Positions 32,824 to 43,461 of a stretch of 64,000 nucleotides of DNA are shown piece after piece (positions within the stretch are counted from its first letter, which is position 1; each line of letters opens with the position of its first letter). Source of the stretch: Endocalyx cinctus (taxonomy: Eukaryota; Ascomycota; Sordariomycetes; Amphisphaeriales; Apiosporaceae); NCBI GenBank assembly GCA_001600455.1, contig BCKC01000006.1:682001-746000 (forward strand), written 5' to 3'. The notes under the pieces were generated by a model, which saw only the letters and a list, made by a program, of their open reading frames with translations, was not told the DNA's origin and did no database searches. The position numbers and the translations under genes were made by a program.

Positions 32824-34207
32824 ATGCCGCGTCTTAGAGAAGATCCTCGAGATAGAGAAATTTTTCTCAGGGGGCAGGGGGATCAGTACCCCGAAATAAC
32901 GCTTACCGTTTCCCCCGAGCCCTTGGAAGCTCCCCCCTCGGATACCAGTGCTAAGCGAATTCTTATCATTGGCGGCGGCGTGAGCAGCTTGGTGACGGCT
33001 TGGATGCTGCTTGACAAGGGATATCGCGTCACCATTCTTTCTAAGGAATGGGCATGGACTACTGATTTCCAACATTCGCGAATCACCTCCCAAATCGCGG
33101 GTGCGCTCTGGGAATTCCCTCCCGGTGGCTGCGGTCTCACGGAGATTGAATCGCCAGGACCTGGCTGGGCAAATATCGAGCACTATCGCGAATGGGCGCT
33201 TCAAAGCTACGAGTTCTACAAGAAGCTGTAATTACAACATGTTGGACGGGCGTCTAAGAACCGAGTTTGGTATCTCGATTACCAAGCTTAACCAACTATT
33301 CTACCAGAACCTAGACGTTGTAAATGAGTTCAACAAAGAGGAGAAGGAGAAGCTTCAAGCAATCCACGCCGCCGTCGGACAGCAACAAATGGACAATCTA
33401 ACGGAGCTCCACGGTGGTGGTCTAGTCTAGATTTTTGACGATCTGGCGATGGTTGAAGAATGGAGGCGCTTGCTGAAGGGTGGCTACACCCACGATGCCC
33501 CCATCGTGAACACCGACAAGGCCATGGTTTTTCTGATGTCTATCGTCAAGAACAAGGGCGCACACATGGAGACTAAAGAAATTACCGAATCACTCGGTGA
33601 GCCCGGGGTAGTCAAGCATCTACTGGAGCTGTACCGCGCCGATGCCGTGATCAACGCCACGGGCTTGGGGGCTCGCACACTCGCTAATGACTTGGATGTG
33701 TATCCCGTCCGCGGCGCAATCAAGCGAATTTGGAACAACAATATGGATCACTTCGAGGCGCTGACTCAGGCCTATCTTGTACCGGCGCAAAAGGGCGAAG
33801 ATTACGAGCCCACCCAGGTCGTCTTCTTGGTGCCTCGGAACGACGAGACACTCATCGTTGGCTCCATCGTCCAGCCCGAGAACGACACGCTAGGACTCGG
33901 GGAGGGGCATCCCGACGTGGAGATTATGTGGGAGCGAGCTCGTCACTTTCTTCCCGATCTTGCTGACGCGAAGACCGTGCCCTGGTATCCCTTGGCCCAG
34001 GGGCTTAGGCCTTTTACGAAGAAGAACGTGAAGGTCAGAGCCGACACTGGTATCCGGGAAACGCTGATCCATAATTATGGACACGGTGGTTCTGGCTGGA
34101 CCCTCGGAATTGGTACTTCGAGGTCTGTTGTTCATTTAGTTGATATGATGGTCAAGGAAGGCATGACGGCGGAGGATGCTAACAATTTACTGTATCCTAA
34201 GGACTGA
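32824..34207 (+). pseudogene. D-amino-acid-oxidase-type FAD oxidoreductase, broken
   Basis: Reads as a DAO-family protein in three pieces. Piece 1 (32824-33231) has a Rossmann motif IIGGGVSSLVTAWMLLDKGY and the ITSQIAGALWEFPPGGCG segment, then stops at TAA. Piece 2 (from about 33243, another frame) continues TEFGISITKLNQLFYQNL to a TAG at 33428-33430. Piece 3 resumes in the same frame as piece 2 and runs to 34207, with NTDKAMVFLMSIVKNKGA, NATGLGARTLANDL, YPVRGAI and the C-terminal FAD motif NYGHGGSGWTLGIGTSRSVV. Thus one frameshift and one nonsense codon. Splicing at 33228-33258 would restore the frame, but a 31-nt intron is too short to credit. The TAG could have arisen from CAG by a C-to-T change. 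A sequencing error cannot be excluded. Confidence 0.8.
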
Positions 34208-34829
34208 GGCAACGCGGATGAGTTTGACGTCCAACTGTATTAAAATATATTTATCTTCCTCTTTCATTCTTTAAAGGCTCGTCACCTATATAGGTTTGGG
34301 AATATGCTCGCGTCAAGGAATTTTATGCTTTACTTCGAGTGACCTGACACAAAACTTGAACTTTTGGGTTAAATACTGTTTTTCCAAGGGTGTTCAACTT
34401 GTTGACTGAATATATTGACACCATTTGCCGTCAACCTCTCGGACCTAGGGTATCGGTTATAATTAAGCTATTTTTACATACGACTTCCGCAAAATTAAGA
34501 TTATTTTTATTTTTATTTCTTTAATAATTGTCACGGCATGTCATTGTAAGGGCTTATGAAGTAATTGGAACTAGGCGTAAATCATGGCTAGTTCAGGCCT
34601 ACGTAGGGGCCATTTCATAGCACATTACAGCAGTTGGAAAAACTCCCCTCCTTAAGCATTAATCTATGTTATTCAATACTCCATAAGTGTTGGGTTAAAA
34701 TCGTAAGATTTTACTGTTCTGAAAAATGAAGTTATTATTGTTGTTGATGTTGTGAAATAATTCTGCTAGTCAGAATTATTTCGAGTGTAAGTGAGCTGGC
34801 GTACAGGCCAGCTCCGCACTGGCCACATA

Positions 34830-34848
34830 CACCAGCCTGTGGCTGGTG
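34830..34848 (+). repeat. 8-bp perfect hairpin in a CTGGTG-rich stretch
   Basis: CACCAGCC, then TGT, then GGCTGGTG: a perfect 8-bp stem with a 3-nt loop, followed by more GGCTGGTG copies to 34860. Confidence 0.7.
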
Positions 34849-34929
34849 ATGTGGCTGGTGTGGCTTATACTCCAGCTAGCTACTAATAATCAACAATAAG
34901 AAACCTATCTCAAACCAATCTCTTACAGG

Positions 34930-34994
34930 CCTGCCACACAATGGTATTTGTATCTTTTTTAGAATACCTTAGTCACTTAGTACTTTCCTTTCTT
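34930..34994 (+). repeat. direct repeat copy B (about 65 bp)
   Basis: Second copy of the 31999-32064 sequence, same orientation (cctgccacacaatggtattt ... cacttagtactttcc). The two copies differ mainly by transitions and one extra T. Together they bracket the foldback element and the broken oxidase gene. Confidence 0.8.
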
Positions 34995-35338
34995 TAAATA
35001 TATAGTAATCAAGGAATAAATAAAATCGCGTTTGCTGACATTTTTGCTACGCTCTGCTGACACAGTCACAACAATTGAATATTGTCCTGGTTCCGAAAGG
35101 AGTTCCGGAAGGAGTTCCGAAAACACATTCAGCTCTAAAAGATTACACATAAAAATACCGACTTGTCACGCAAAACTAATACCCGGAATATTTCGAGATA
35201 ACATATTCCGATTGGCATTCACATCGATGAAGCTTTCTTGATGATAAAAAAGAAATGAAGACAACGTATGATTTTCATCCGTTTAACTGGAGTTAGTGAT
35301 TGTGTTGCGTTAGAGCGGACTCGAGCGGACTTCTACAA

Positions 35339-35380
35339 CGGTGATCGAGCGGCCTGCGCATAGCCGCTCGACTATCACCG
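35339..35380. repeat. GC-rich imperfect palindrome
   Basis: CGGTGATCGAGCGGC (35339-35353) pairs with GCCGCTCGACTATCACCG (35363-35380) apart from a small bulge, with a 9-nt loop. It stands out in AT-rich spacer about 290 nt before the SDR start and is preceded by two GAGCGGACT copies. Confidence 0.7.
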
Positions 35381-35524
35381 CCGTGAGATTATACCGCCCT
35401 CATTGGCCTCGACAGCGGACTATGAGATGACAATGTTGAATGATCGTACACTGAATTCACAGATTGAGTCATAGATTGAAGTGAAAATTTTTGCTCCCCT
35501 AGGTTTACTTGGTCTTTCGTCGAA

Positions 35525-35532
35525 TATAAAAA
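35525..35532 (+). promoter_or_regulatory. TATA box of the SDR gene
   Basis: TATAAAAA about 132 nt upstream of the ATG at 35664. Confidence 0.55.
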
Positions 35533-35663
35533 GCCTCGACAATTCCCGTAGATTGAACATTAAACTTGCTAGCTATACGCATCATCAGATTATTCGTAAC
35601 CCCTTTAAAAATAGCGCACTGAAAAAAAAACCCAGAGGTTTTAATTGATTTATTCAAGTCGTA

Positions 35664-36731
35664 ATGCAGCAACAACTCGTCTGGCTAGTCACCGGGTGCT
35701 CTTCCGGCTTTGGGGAGCACTTCGTGCGCCACATCCAATCTCGAGGGGACCTAGTCATCGCGACGGCGCGCACGTTCGAGAAAATCAAGCACTTCGAAGA
35801 AGAGCTGGGCGTGCCCATCCTCCAGCTCGATATCGCAACTGACCAGGCGACCCTAAATAACAAGATGTCGAAGGCCATCGAGATCTACGGCAGGATCGAC
35901 GTGCTCGTCAACAACGCGGCGTACATCGCCACGGGCGCGTGGGAGGAAGTTGAGTAAGTTTAGACAACGAACAAAAAAAAAATTCCTCTTGTCCCGTTTA
36001 GCATAAGGAGAGTAATTGGTTAACGTTCCTAATCTTGTACCTGTAGATACGAACAACTGGTCGCCCAATTCGAGACTAACGTCTTCGGCACTTATAAAGT
36101 GACCCGCGCCCTCCTACCGCACATGCGACAGAGAAAATCTGGAACCATGGTATTTATCGGCTCCCGGTCAGGGTGGTACGGAGATGCTTTCGCCGGTCCT
36201 TACTCGGGATCCAAGTTTGCGCTAGAAGGTAAGTTTATTTTTGAAGGAGAAGGGGAAGGGGGTGCTTCCAGATTTCCATTTGGCACTGCGAACGAAAACA
36301 ACTCGAGACTAAACCGAAACTTCTCAGGCCTTGTCGAGGCTCTCGGTCGCGAGACGAAACCCCTCGGACTCAAGACTTTGCTCATCGAGCCCGGACGATT
36401 CAGGACGAAGCTCCTCTCCACGGGTAACCTTCGAGCGGCCGAATCCGGCATCGCCGAGTACGCGGAGGCGCGCCGGCTCTTCGACGCAGGGTTAGCGCGA
36501 GAGGACGCGACGCAGCCCGGAGACGTCGAGAAGGGGGTGAGGATCGTCGTGGACCTCGTTCGCCGCGAAGGGTGCGCGGCCGGGAGACGCGAGGACGAGA
36601 TCCCGTTCAGACTGCCCATAGGAAGGGATAACTACGAGACGGTGAAGGAGAAGTGCGAGGAGACGTTGGGCTTGCTACGGGAGTGGGAGACTGTTATCAC
36701 GAGTACTGACTTTGATGACGAGAATGCTTGA
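35664..36731 (+). CDS. short-chain dehydrogenase/reductase
   Basis: Exons 35664-35953, 36047-36228 and 36328-36731, GT-AG introns of 93 and 99 nt; 291 aa. Classical SDR: cofactor motif TGCSSGFG (10-17), NNAA (83-86), catalytic Ser136 in FIGSRSGW, Tyr149 and Lys153 in YSGSK. The residue after the second strand region (ATARTFEK) with Arg favours NADP(H). The sequence around PGRFRTKLL resembles fungal SDRs that act on small carbonyls or sterol-like substrates; the substrate is unknown. The 99-nt second intron has no in-frame stop, so intron retention would insert 33 residues without breaking the frame. No targeting signal. Confidence 0.9.
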
Positions 36732-37209
36732 GTTGTCTGTGGTATCGAAAAGGGACCAGGGGAGAACAGGGTAGGGGTTGAGAGGAAGATGACTGCATAA
36801 TAACCGGGGCTTGTGAGATTAATTCAATCAGCAACCAACAAATATTGCCTTCATATTCACTCACTTAATTTCCTCATACCTTACTGTATCAGATAGAAAT
36901 TGTTTTAGGAAGCTGCGGTATCATGATGGAAAGGGAACAGAGGGAAATGAATATGATAGTTATTCCAGATAATCCTGACTCAGAATCATTTCTAGATACA
37001 AGCATAGGTTAATAAGACAAGATGTTGCGAATTGATATGAGCTAATATCAATGTTGGTGATTACCAACAGGCTTATTACCGCGAGGTTTATTCATTCCTC
37101 GATTTCCTTTCCCTCCGGGTATGTCTCTGATTTATTATAAAGTGCGCCCGTTCCGACGTTCTTGGTCATTAGGATAATCGTAAAGCAGCAACGACTATAC
37201 AAGAAAACC
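36732..37209. other. spacer, no gene
   Basis: 3' flank of the SDR gene and promoter of the NUP-family gene. No other feature seen. Confidence 0.7.
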
Positions 37210-38690
37210 ATGTTGTCATTACTATTCGCATTTATCGGAGTGCTCTCAAGCGTCTGCTCGCTTGTGCAGGCCGAATATGTCAACCAAATTGCCCCAAAAG
37301 TGATGATCGTCACATTCGTAAGCCACACAAATCCCATCAAGTTCTTCCCGTCTTCTCGTCTTTTTTTAACAATTTCTTCTTTTAGTATGATTCGGAAGGA
37401 AATGTATACCTTGACAATTCCAACCAGACCGGCGCATTCGATTTTCGGGCCAAGCAACATCGAATCCCGCTCGGAAACCCTCAGTTTCCTTACTTGCACT
37501 GCACGAACGACGAAGCGGTATGCCTAGTCACCGTCGGGGAAGGGATGATACAAGCCGCGTCGACGACCACGGCCTTGCTCGCCGACCCGATGTTGGATCT
37601 CCGAAAGACGTATTGGGTACTTACCGGTGTCGCTGGCGGTGCTCCGGATCAGGTGACTCTGAACTCAATCACGCGTAAGTTTTTTTTTTCATGCTCTGTC
37701 ATACTTATCACAATTCAATTCTTCTTCCTCAATGTGTATGCTAAAATATTTCTCACAAAAATTAAAGTCGCTCGATTCTCGGTGCAGGTATCGATGCAGC
37801 ACGAAATCGACTCCCGGGAAATGCCAGCCGATTTCACGACCGGTTACTTTCCTCAGGGGACGAGCGGCGGGCCCTCGGGCGCCGACTGGGGGTACGTCTA
37901 TAACAGCGAAGTGTTCGAGCTGAACGCCGACCTGCGAGAGCTCGCGGGGTCGATGATCGACCCGTCCCAGATCGTCGACACGTCCGAGGCGGCGGCGTAC
38001 CGGGCCAACTACGGCTCCAACTTCGCGGCGGCCACCTCCCCGCCCGGGGTCGAATTCTGCGACGTGGCGACCTCCGATACCTGGTGGACCGGCACGCTGC
38101 TGGCCGAGACCTTCGCCGCTAGGATTGAGGCCTGGACGAACGGCACCGGTACCTATTGCTCCTCGGCGCAGGAAGATGGCGCGGTGCTTGGCGCTTTGAT
38201 CAGGGGCGCGCTGGAGGATAGGGCGGATTACGGGCGGATCGTTCTTGTCCGAACAGGTAAGCGAGCCTTTTCTTTCTTTCTTTTTCACTTAGAAGCCGAC
38301 AAACTAGAAATCTCAGTTTTGCTTTTCTCGCGTTAATCACTAACACTTTATCGAAAAGTTTCCGACTTCGACCGCCCTTACCCTGGGCAGGAAGCGATAG
38401 ACAACCTCCTCGCAGATACTGGGGCCTTCGACTCGGCGGTTGATAACGTGTACGTCGCCGGAAGAGCCGTCGCCTCGGGAATTATTTCGTCTTGGGAAGC
38501 GACATATGAGCAGGGCGTGCCCGCGTCCAACTTCATCGGAGACGTGTGGGCGACCCTCGGCGGCGAGGCGGATTTCGGTCCCGGTCGGGTGTCCGGGGGA
38601 GAACCTGTGGATGTCCCCGGAGCGAAAGGATCAGGTGGGGCAAAGCAGTCACGGAAACGATGGGCTCGGACGATGGGGAGGGTTGGTTAA
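37210..38690 (+). CDS. NUP-family (purine nucleoside permease-type) protein
   Basis: Exons 37210-37317, 37386-37674, 37768-38256 and 38359-38690, all GT-AG; 405 aa. A signal peptide (MLSLLFAFIGVLSSVCSLVQA) is followed by PKVMIVTF, typical of the NUP family. Family blocks in order: FPYLHCTNDEAVCLVTVGEG, KTYWVLTGVAGGAPDQVTL, ARFSVQVSMQHEIDSREMP, TTGYFPQGT, CDVATSDTWWTGTLLAE, NGTGTYCSSAQEDGAVL, VRTVSDFDRP and ASNFIGDVWATLGG. Apart from the signal there is no transmembrane helix, and the fold is related to nucleoside phosphorylases, so a secreted or periplasmic-space nucleoside-binding or nucleosidase role is as likely as transport. The C-terminus ends in a basic Lys/Arg/Ser tail. Exon 2 and 3 boundaries were set by restoring ITLARFSVQV. 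Confidence 0.88.
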
Positions 38691-39446
38691 TTAATCTTTA
38701 GAGAAGTCCCGGTCTAGATAGCCATCTCGTAGGATAATGTTACATTTTGTCTTGGAATGTAGCTGATGAAACTGAAGAATGTCGCGCCTCGATGTTTTAT
38801 ATGTAATGTCCCTTTGCCTTAATAGCTCATATAGTCCTTAGTAGATTATGAATCGTATTTCAAGATAATTGTTAACATCGTCACTTATTCGGCATCTATT
38901 ATTCAGCAACGTTTTATTTCTTGGTCAACATTAGAAGACGTCTATATCGTCGTGCTAACTTGATCTGCCTACCTGTGGACGTGAAGAAAATAATGACGTG
39001 AGATTCCCAGAAGATTAGCAATTGTCGCGGGTAGCTGAATTACCATAATCCATTCCACTAATTTTCATAGATCTACTGTAAGACAGTTAAGCAAACCTTT
39101 TTATTTGTCAGCTACACAAATCCATTGTAAGCCACTGATTGATAAGACGGTCATGACTTTATCTCGGGACCGATCTCTAATGACGAGACCGAGGGGAATT
39201 GAAAAGCAAGCGAACGGACTAGGAGGTAAAGTATTTAGATCACCAAAAGTTCTAGGGAATATTTATTTCCTGAAGCTGAAAAGAAAGACATCTTTATTCC
39301 CGTAAATTAAACTTTTTTTTAAACCTTGTCAGCTTGTATCTATTACCTGACTCCAGCTATTGTACCACTTCTCTCCTCCCCTCCATTTCTAATAATCCCG
39401 CCCAAGTAAAACGATAAAAGATAAATAAACTAGAATATAAAACAAC
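38691..39446. other. spacer, no gene
   Basis: AT-rich, holds the promoter of the FAD monooxygenase gene. The short frame at 39105-39305 has no domain. Confidence 0.65.
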
Positions 39447-40628
39447 ATGTCACCCACCAAACCAATATTAATCTCCGGGGGCGGTCTCGCATCTCTTTTA
39501 TTGGCCCAATCCCTCCGCCTATCCAAGATCCCATTCAAGATCTTCGAGAGGGACACGTCCTTCGTGTTCCGGGCTCAGGGGTACCGACTCCGGCTCTCGA
39601 CCGAAGGGCTGGACGCGATCGAGTCCGTCCTCGACGCGCCCACGTGGAAGAAGTTCTGGGACGCCTGCGGGAAGACGGGGGGTATGGGATTCGCGGCCTT
39701 CGACGCCGTCACGGGCGAGATGACGGAGCACGTCGTGCCGGAAAAGCTGGCCTCGCGGGAAGGTAAAGTCGTCGGCATCGCCCGCGGCGAGATGCGAAAG
39801 ATCTTCTCCGAGGGGTGCGAGGAGTTCATAGAGTGGGGTAAGACCGTCGCCGGGTACGAGCTGACCCCGGACGGCGGGGGCGTCCGCGCCGTGTTTTCGG
39901 ACGGGTCCAAGTCGGAAGAGGGCGCGATGCTCGTCGCGGGCGAGGGTATCTACTCCAAAGTCGCGAAGCAGCTCTCGGGCGGGAAGCTCAAGGTGTACGA
40001 TACGGGGGCTAGGGGTATCCACGGGTTGGCTCCGAGCGGCGCGTTCAAAGGGTTGGGAGAGGGGGTTTTCCGATTAAGAGATGCCACGCGACCGGACGGC
40101 GCCGTGTTTCTCATCACCAATGTCCGACCGGGGGAGATGGACGACCCAGACGTCAACTTCGGATGGACGATGGGAGCGCAGCCGGGGGTGATCCAGGCGC
40201 CGAACGACAATTACTCCATCGTCGGTTCGCAGGCGGCCGATCTCGCCAAGTCGTTAGCGAAAGACTGGCACCCGCGCTTCAAGCCCTTATTTGATCAGAT
40301 GATCGAGTCCGAGGCCGCTTTTTGGAAGATCACGTGCTCGACGCCGTCGGGCGTGCCCCAGTGGACGAACGAACCCCGCGTCACTGTCATCGGCGACGCG
40401 GCGCACTCGATGACTCCCGCGGGTGGTATCGGCGCCAACACGGCCGTGAGGGATTCCGCCTTGCTCGGTAGATTGCTGCGTGAGGCCGGAGGGTATGCGC
40501 CGAGAGTCACGGCCGCTTATGAGAAGGGTATGAGAGTTTATGCCAGCGAGGCAGTGCACCAGAGTTATACCACCGCTATGGGTCAGTTTGGCGTTACGAT
40601 TGATGAAGATACGAGTCCGACAGTTTGA
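39447..40628 (+). CDS. FAD-dependent monooxygenase (aromatic hydroxylase type)
   Basis: Single exon, 393 aa, ATG at 39447. The N-terminal Rossmann motif ILISGGGLASLLLAQSL (7-23) has the GxGxxS/A form, with FERD at the second strand end. LVAGEGIYSKV (162-172) stands in place of the usual GADG motif, with Glu instead of Asp. The second FAD motif VIGDAAHSMTPAGGIGANTA (314-333) is well kept. This order defines group A flavin hydroxylases, which use NAD(P)H and O2. No membrane anchor or signal is seen. The substrate is unknown. Tail-to-tail with the amine oxidase gene, 370 bp apart. Confidence 0.9.
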   Translation: MSPTKPILISGGGLASLLLAQSLRLSKIPFKIFERDTSFVFRAQGYRLRLSTEGLDAIESVLDAPTWKKFWDACGKTGGMGFAAFDAVTGEMTEHVVPEKLASREGKVVGIARGEMRKIFSEGCEEFIEWGKTVAGYELTPDGGGVRAVFSDGSKSEEGAMLVAGEGIYSKVAKQLSGGKLKVYDTGARGIHGLAPSGAFKGLGEGVFRLRDATRPDGAVFLITNVRPGEMDDPDVNFGWTMGAQPGVIQAPNDNYSIVGSQAADLAKSLAKDWHPRFKPLFDQMIESEAAFWKITCSTPSGVPQWTNEPRVTVIGDAAHSMTPAGGIGANTAVRDSALLGRLLREAGGYAPRVTAAYEKGMRVYASEAVHQSYTTAMGQFGVTIDEDTSPTV

Positions 40629-40997
40629 AATGCAAAACTCTACGAGACGAAGATTCAGAACGTAGTACATCGATGCATATAGATGGATAAAAATTAAACT
40701 ATGCGACTCCCTATTTCAGCGATATGGAAGCCACTATAACTACTAACTTTTCTTTTACATGTTAGACTGCATCGAATAGGAGGTATATATATTTAGTAAT
40801 GCGTGATTCAATTTTACTATGTTCAAAATACAAATAGATACCCAATCCCTTGAACCACCTAACTATCCCATAATCATTATATGTGGATCATGTATATACA
40901 ACACGCCTTATCATCATGCAAGAAACATTTCACTCTCATAAACCCGGCCAGCTACTCCTTTCCGCCAGCATATTATTCCCACACTACCCCTTTTCAA
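40629..40997. other. convergent 3' spacer
   Basis: 3' flanks of two convergent genes; nothing else seen. Confidence 0.7.
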
Positions 40998-43461
40998 TCA
41001 ATGAGTTCCATTAGTACCGTTAGTACCGTTAGTACCATTCGTACCGTTACTGCAGCAAGCGCTTCCACCATTAGTAGCGGTAGCAGCGCCATTAGCACCG
41101 TTCGTGAAAGCCAAAGTGCTCAACTTATCCGTGGCGTCGATCACGCCGTTGATCTGGCTAGGGACGCTAACGTAGCTGGGGGGCACGTCCATGACCGGGT
41201 TGTTGGTGAAGAAGTTTCGGGGCCGCAGGAGCAAGGTAAGCGGCTCACGAGGCATGACGGGGAAATCCTCGGGCGCCGGGATGTGGGTCACGCCGAAGGT
41301 GTGCCATAGGACGACGTCGGTATCGTCGATCGACTCGGTGCCGTCGCCCATCCACTCCGGCAGACCCAGGGAAGGCTCTCCGGACGTCTGCGGGACGTGG
41401 CGGCCGGCCGGCCAGAGTTGGTCGTCGCTGTCTGTTTTGGGTAGGGATTAATCAGTATTTAAATTAATAACGCGATACTTAAGGTGAAAACAAGCCCGAC
41501 TTACATTTTGTTACGTGCACGGCGTGTCTCGCGAAACCGGCTCGCTTCCACACCAGGGATCCCTCCTTGGGAAGGAGGCCGGCGACCTCTCGGCTGACGA
41601 GCTTGTAGCTAACCGGTTTCTTGCTGTAGGGGTGGAGCTTGCTTGTGTTGCAGATATCCCAGGTCCGGCTGGTCGCGCCGTTGTAGTCGGTCTTGGACTC
41701 GCCGGTGGTGCTGAACTTGGTCCTCTTGGCGTAGAAGGCGTTGCCGTAGAAGTTCTCCGGGCTGCCCACGGGGGCGTCCGAGGCAACGCAGTCGGCCATG
41801 AACACCGTGTTGTTGGGTCCGTCTATGTTGGGGTCCACGCGCAGACAGAATAAGTGCTGGTGGTTGTGGGCGTTGACGCCTGGGGAGAGTAATTAGGTTA
41901 GTTAATCATGATGATTATTCCAGGGCTCGACAATAACATACCAGGATATACTTGAGTGCCCCATCCGTGAGTATCCTCATCAACCTCCATGGAGTAGGTG
42001 TTGAGGATACCAGTGAGCTTGATCTCGGGTTGAATAGTACCATCTTGCTGTAAGCGGGAGGTTGAGTTAGTTTCAATTTTTCTAATATAAAAAAAGACTA
42101 TTTAGGAGCGGCCGACTACTTACGTGGAAGATCCACTGGATAGCATACTCGTAGTTAGCAGCGGTGAAGATTTGCTGGATGATCAGCTTTCGGGCTCTAG
42201 TAACGATGACCGACTCGTCTCTGAAGTCGGTGTGCTTGAAGAGGATTCCGTCGTCCTCTTCGTGGATGCAGATGGCATTCTTGATCGTGCGAATCTCGCC
42301 CGCCCGGGTCGGGAATTCGGCGTCTAGGTAGTGGATAGATCCTTTGCAGTCGCAGCCCAAGGAGAGACTATTTGTCATATAACCGGCACCATACTCTCCT
42401 AGATCGAAGGCATGCTTTCGCTGGTGAGGGTGTTCCGGGTTTCCGCTTTTCCTTATAGTCAGAATCTAACATAGTCTCGAATTTAAAATTTTAATGCGGT
42501 TTTCTTTACTTACTATGGCACGACCATTTCCGCCAGGGATAGTCGGTAAAAGAGTGGTCGCATTGTGCCCTTGTCGTTGATCGTGATGTTGTTGAGAACG
42601 ATTCCTTCTCGGTAGTTGAAGCCAATGTGCATCTTCCAGTTCTGCCATTCTATCTCTCTGCCGGTCATCTTGAACGACACGCCTTCGGGCTGAGTGATGT
42701 TGATCGGCTTGAGGTCTTTTCGGTATCCTCCGGTCGCTTCGACGGCGGCGGGGTGATAGTTGACAGGCGCTTGCTTGCTAAGCGGCCGACGAACTTTGGG
42801 AATGTCTATGGCGACAATCTCATTCTTCTCCGCGTCGAAAATAGGGCAAAAGTCGAGAGGGTACTGGTACTGGCAGTCATCCACGTTCGGACGGTAGTAC
42901 ATCAGAGCTTGCTGAAGACGGATTTTGCTTCCGTGTCGCTCGTCGTATCCAATTGTCCACGGGTCACAGTACACCTTGTGCATATCCTCCTTTGGTATTC
43001 CGCTGATCTCGCACTGCTCGATGACCTTGGGGTCTTTACGGCAGATGTGTTCTACTGCTATCAGCTCTTCCATGGTGATCTAACCCAGCGATTGTTAGCC
43101 AATGTACTATTATTTAGATATGATTTTCTGAAAGATAAGATGAATAGCCACTCACGATAGGCTGTAATCCGTCCAAAAGCTCCCACTTGGTCAGCTTTCC
43201 TTCTTTGAGGTCTACCAACCCATCGTAGACTTTGCCACCGGGTGCAATCACTACAATATCTGCTATTCTGGTTGGTCTGGGAGCGGTAGTAGGCTCTGCG
43301 AGCCATTTTGTCATCTCCGCCTTCCGCGGCTCGTGAAGTGAGACAACATTGAAGAAGAGGTCTCCATGAGCTTTCTTAACAATGCTGATAGCTGTTTCGA
43401 TCTCCCCGGCGCTGAGGGGATCGAGGGGGTGAGGGACAGACTCGGATATGGCTGCTACCAT
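40998..43461 (-). CDS. copper amine oxidase (TPQ-containing primary-amine oxidase)
   Basis: Six exons on the minus strand: 43461-43156, 43079-42514, 42445-42124, 42047-41942, 41879-41505 and 41431-40998; 702 aa. Oxidises primary amines to aldehyde, ammonia and H2O2. The self-processed cofactor tyrosine is Y389 in AANYEYAIQWIFH. The catalytic base corresponds to D305 in AFDLGEYGAG. Copper ligands are H440 and H442 in NHQHLF and H608 in GVTHIPAPEDFPVMP. N2/N3-like domains fill residues about 10-220 and there is no signal peptide, so it is an intracellular or peroxisomal type. The extreme C-terminus is five NGT repeats followed by H instead of a recognisable peroxisomal PTS1. The start is the first true ATG (MVAAISES); the frame is open upstream only with TTG. 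Cofactor, base and metal residues are all intact. Confidence 0.95.

Larger units (their letters stand above)
34208..35663. other. repeat-bearing spacer and SDR promoter
   Basis: About 1.45 kb without a gene. Contains a CTGGTG-rich stretch with a small hairpin, direct repeat copy B, a GC-rich palindrome at 35339-35380 and the TATA box of the SDR gene. Confidence 0.65.

Noticed and set aside
33228..33258. 31-nt GT-AG interval that would repair the DAO-type frame
   Set aside because: Too short for a fungal intron, it lacks a branch site, and a nonsense codon downstream would remain.
23528..43461. Secondary-metabolite gene cluster built around the MFS exporter, SDR and monooxygenase
   Set aside because: No polyketide synthase, NRPS, terpene cyclase, DMAT synthase or pathway-specific Zn2Cys6 regulator is present; the tailoring-type enzymes are spread among unrelated genes.
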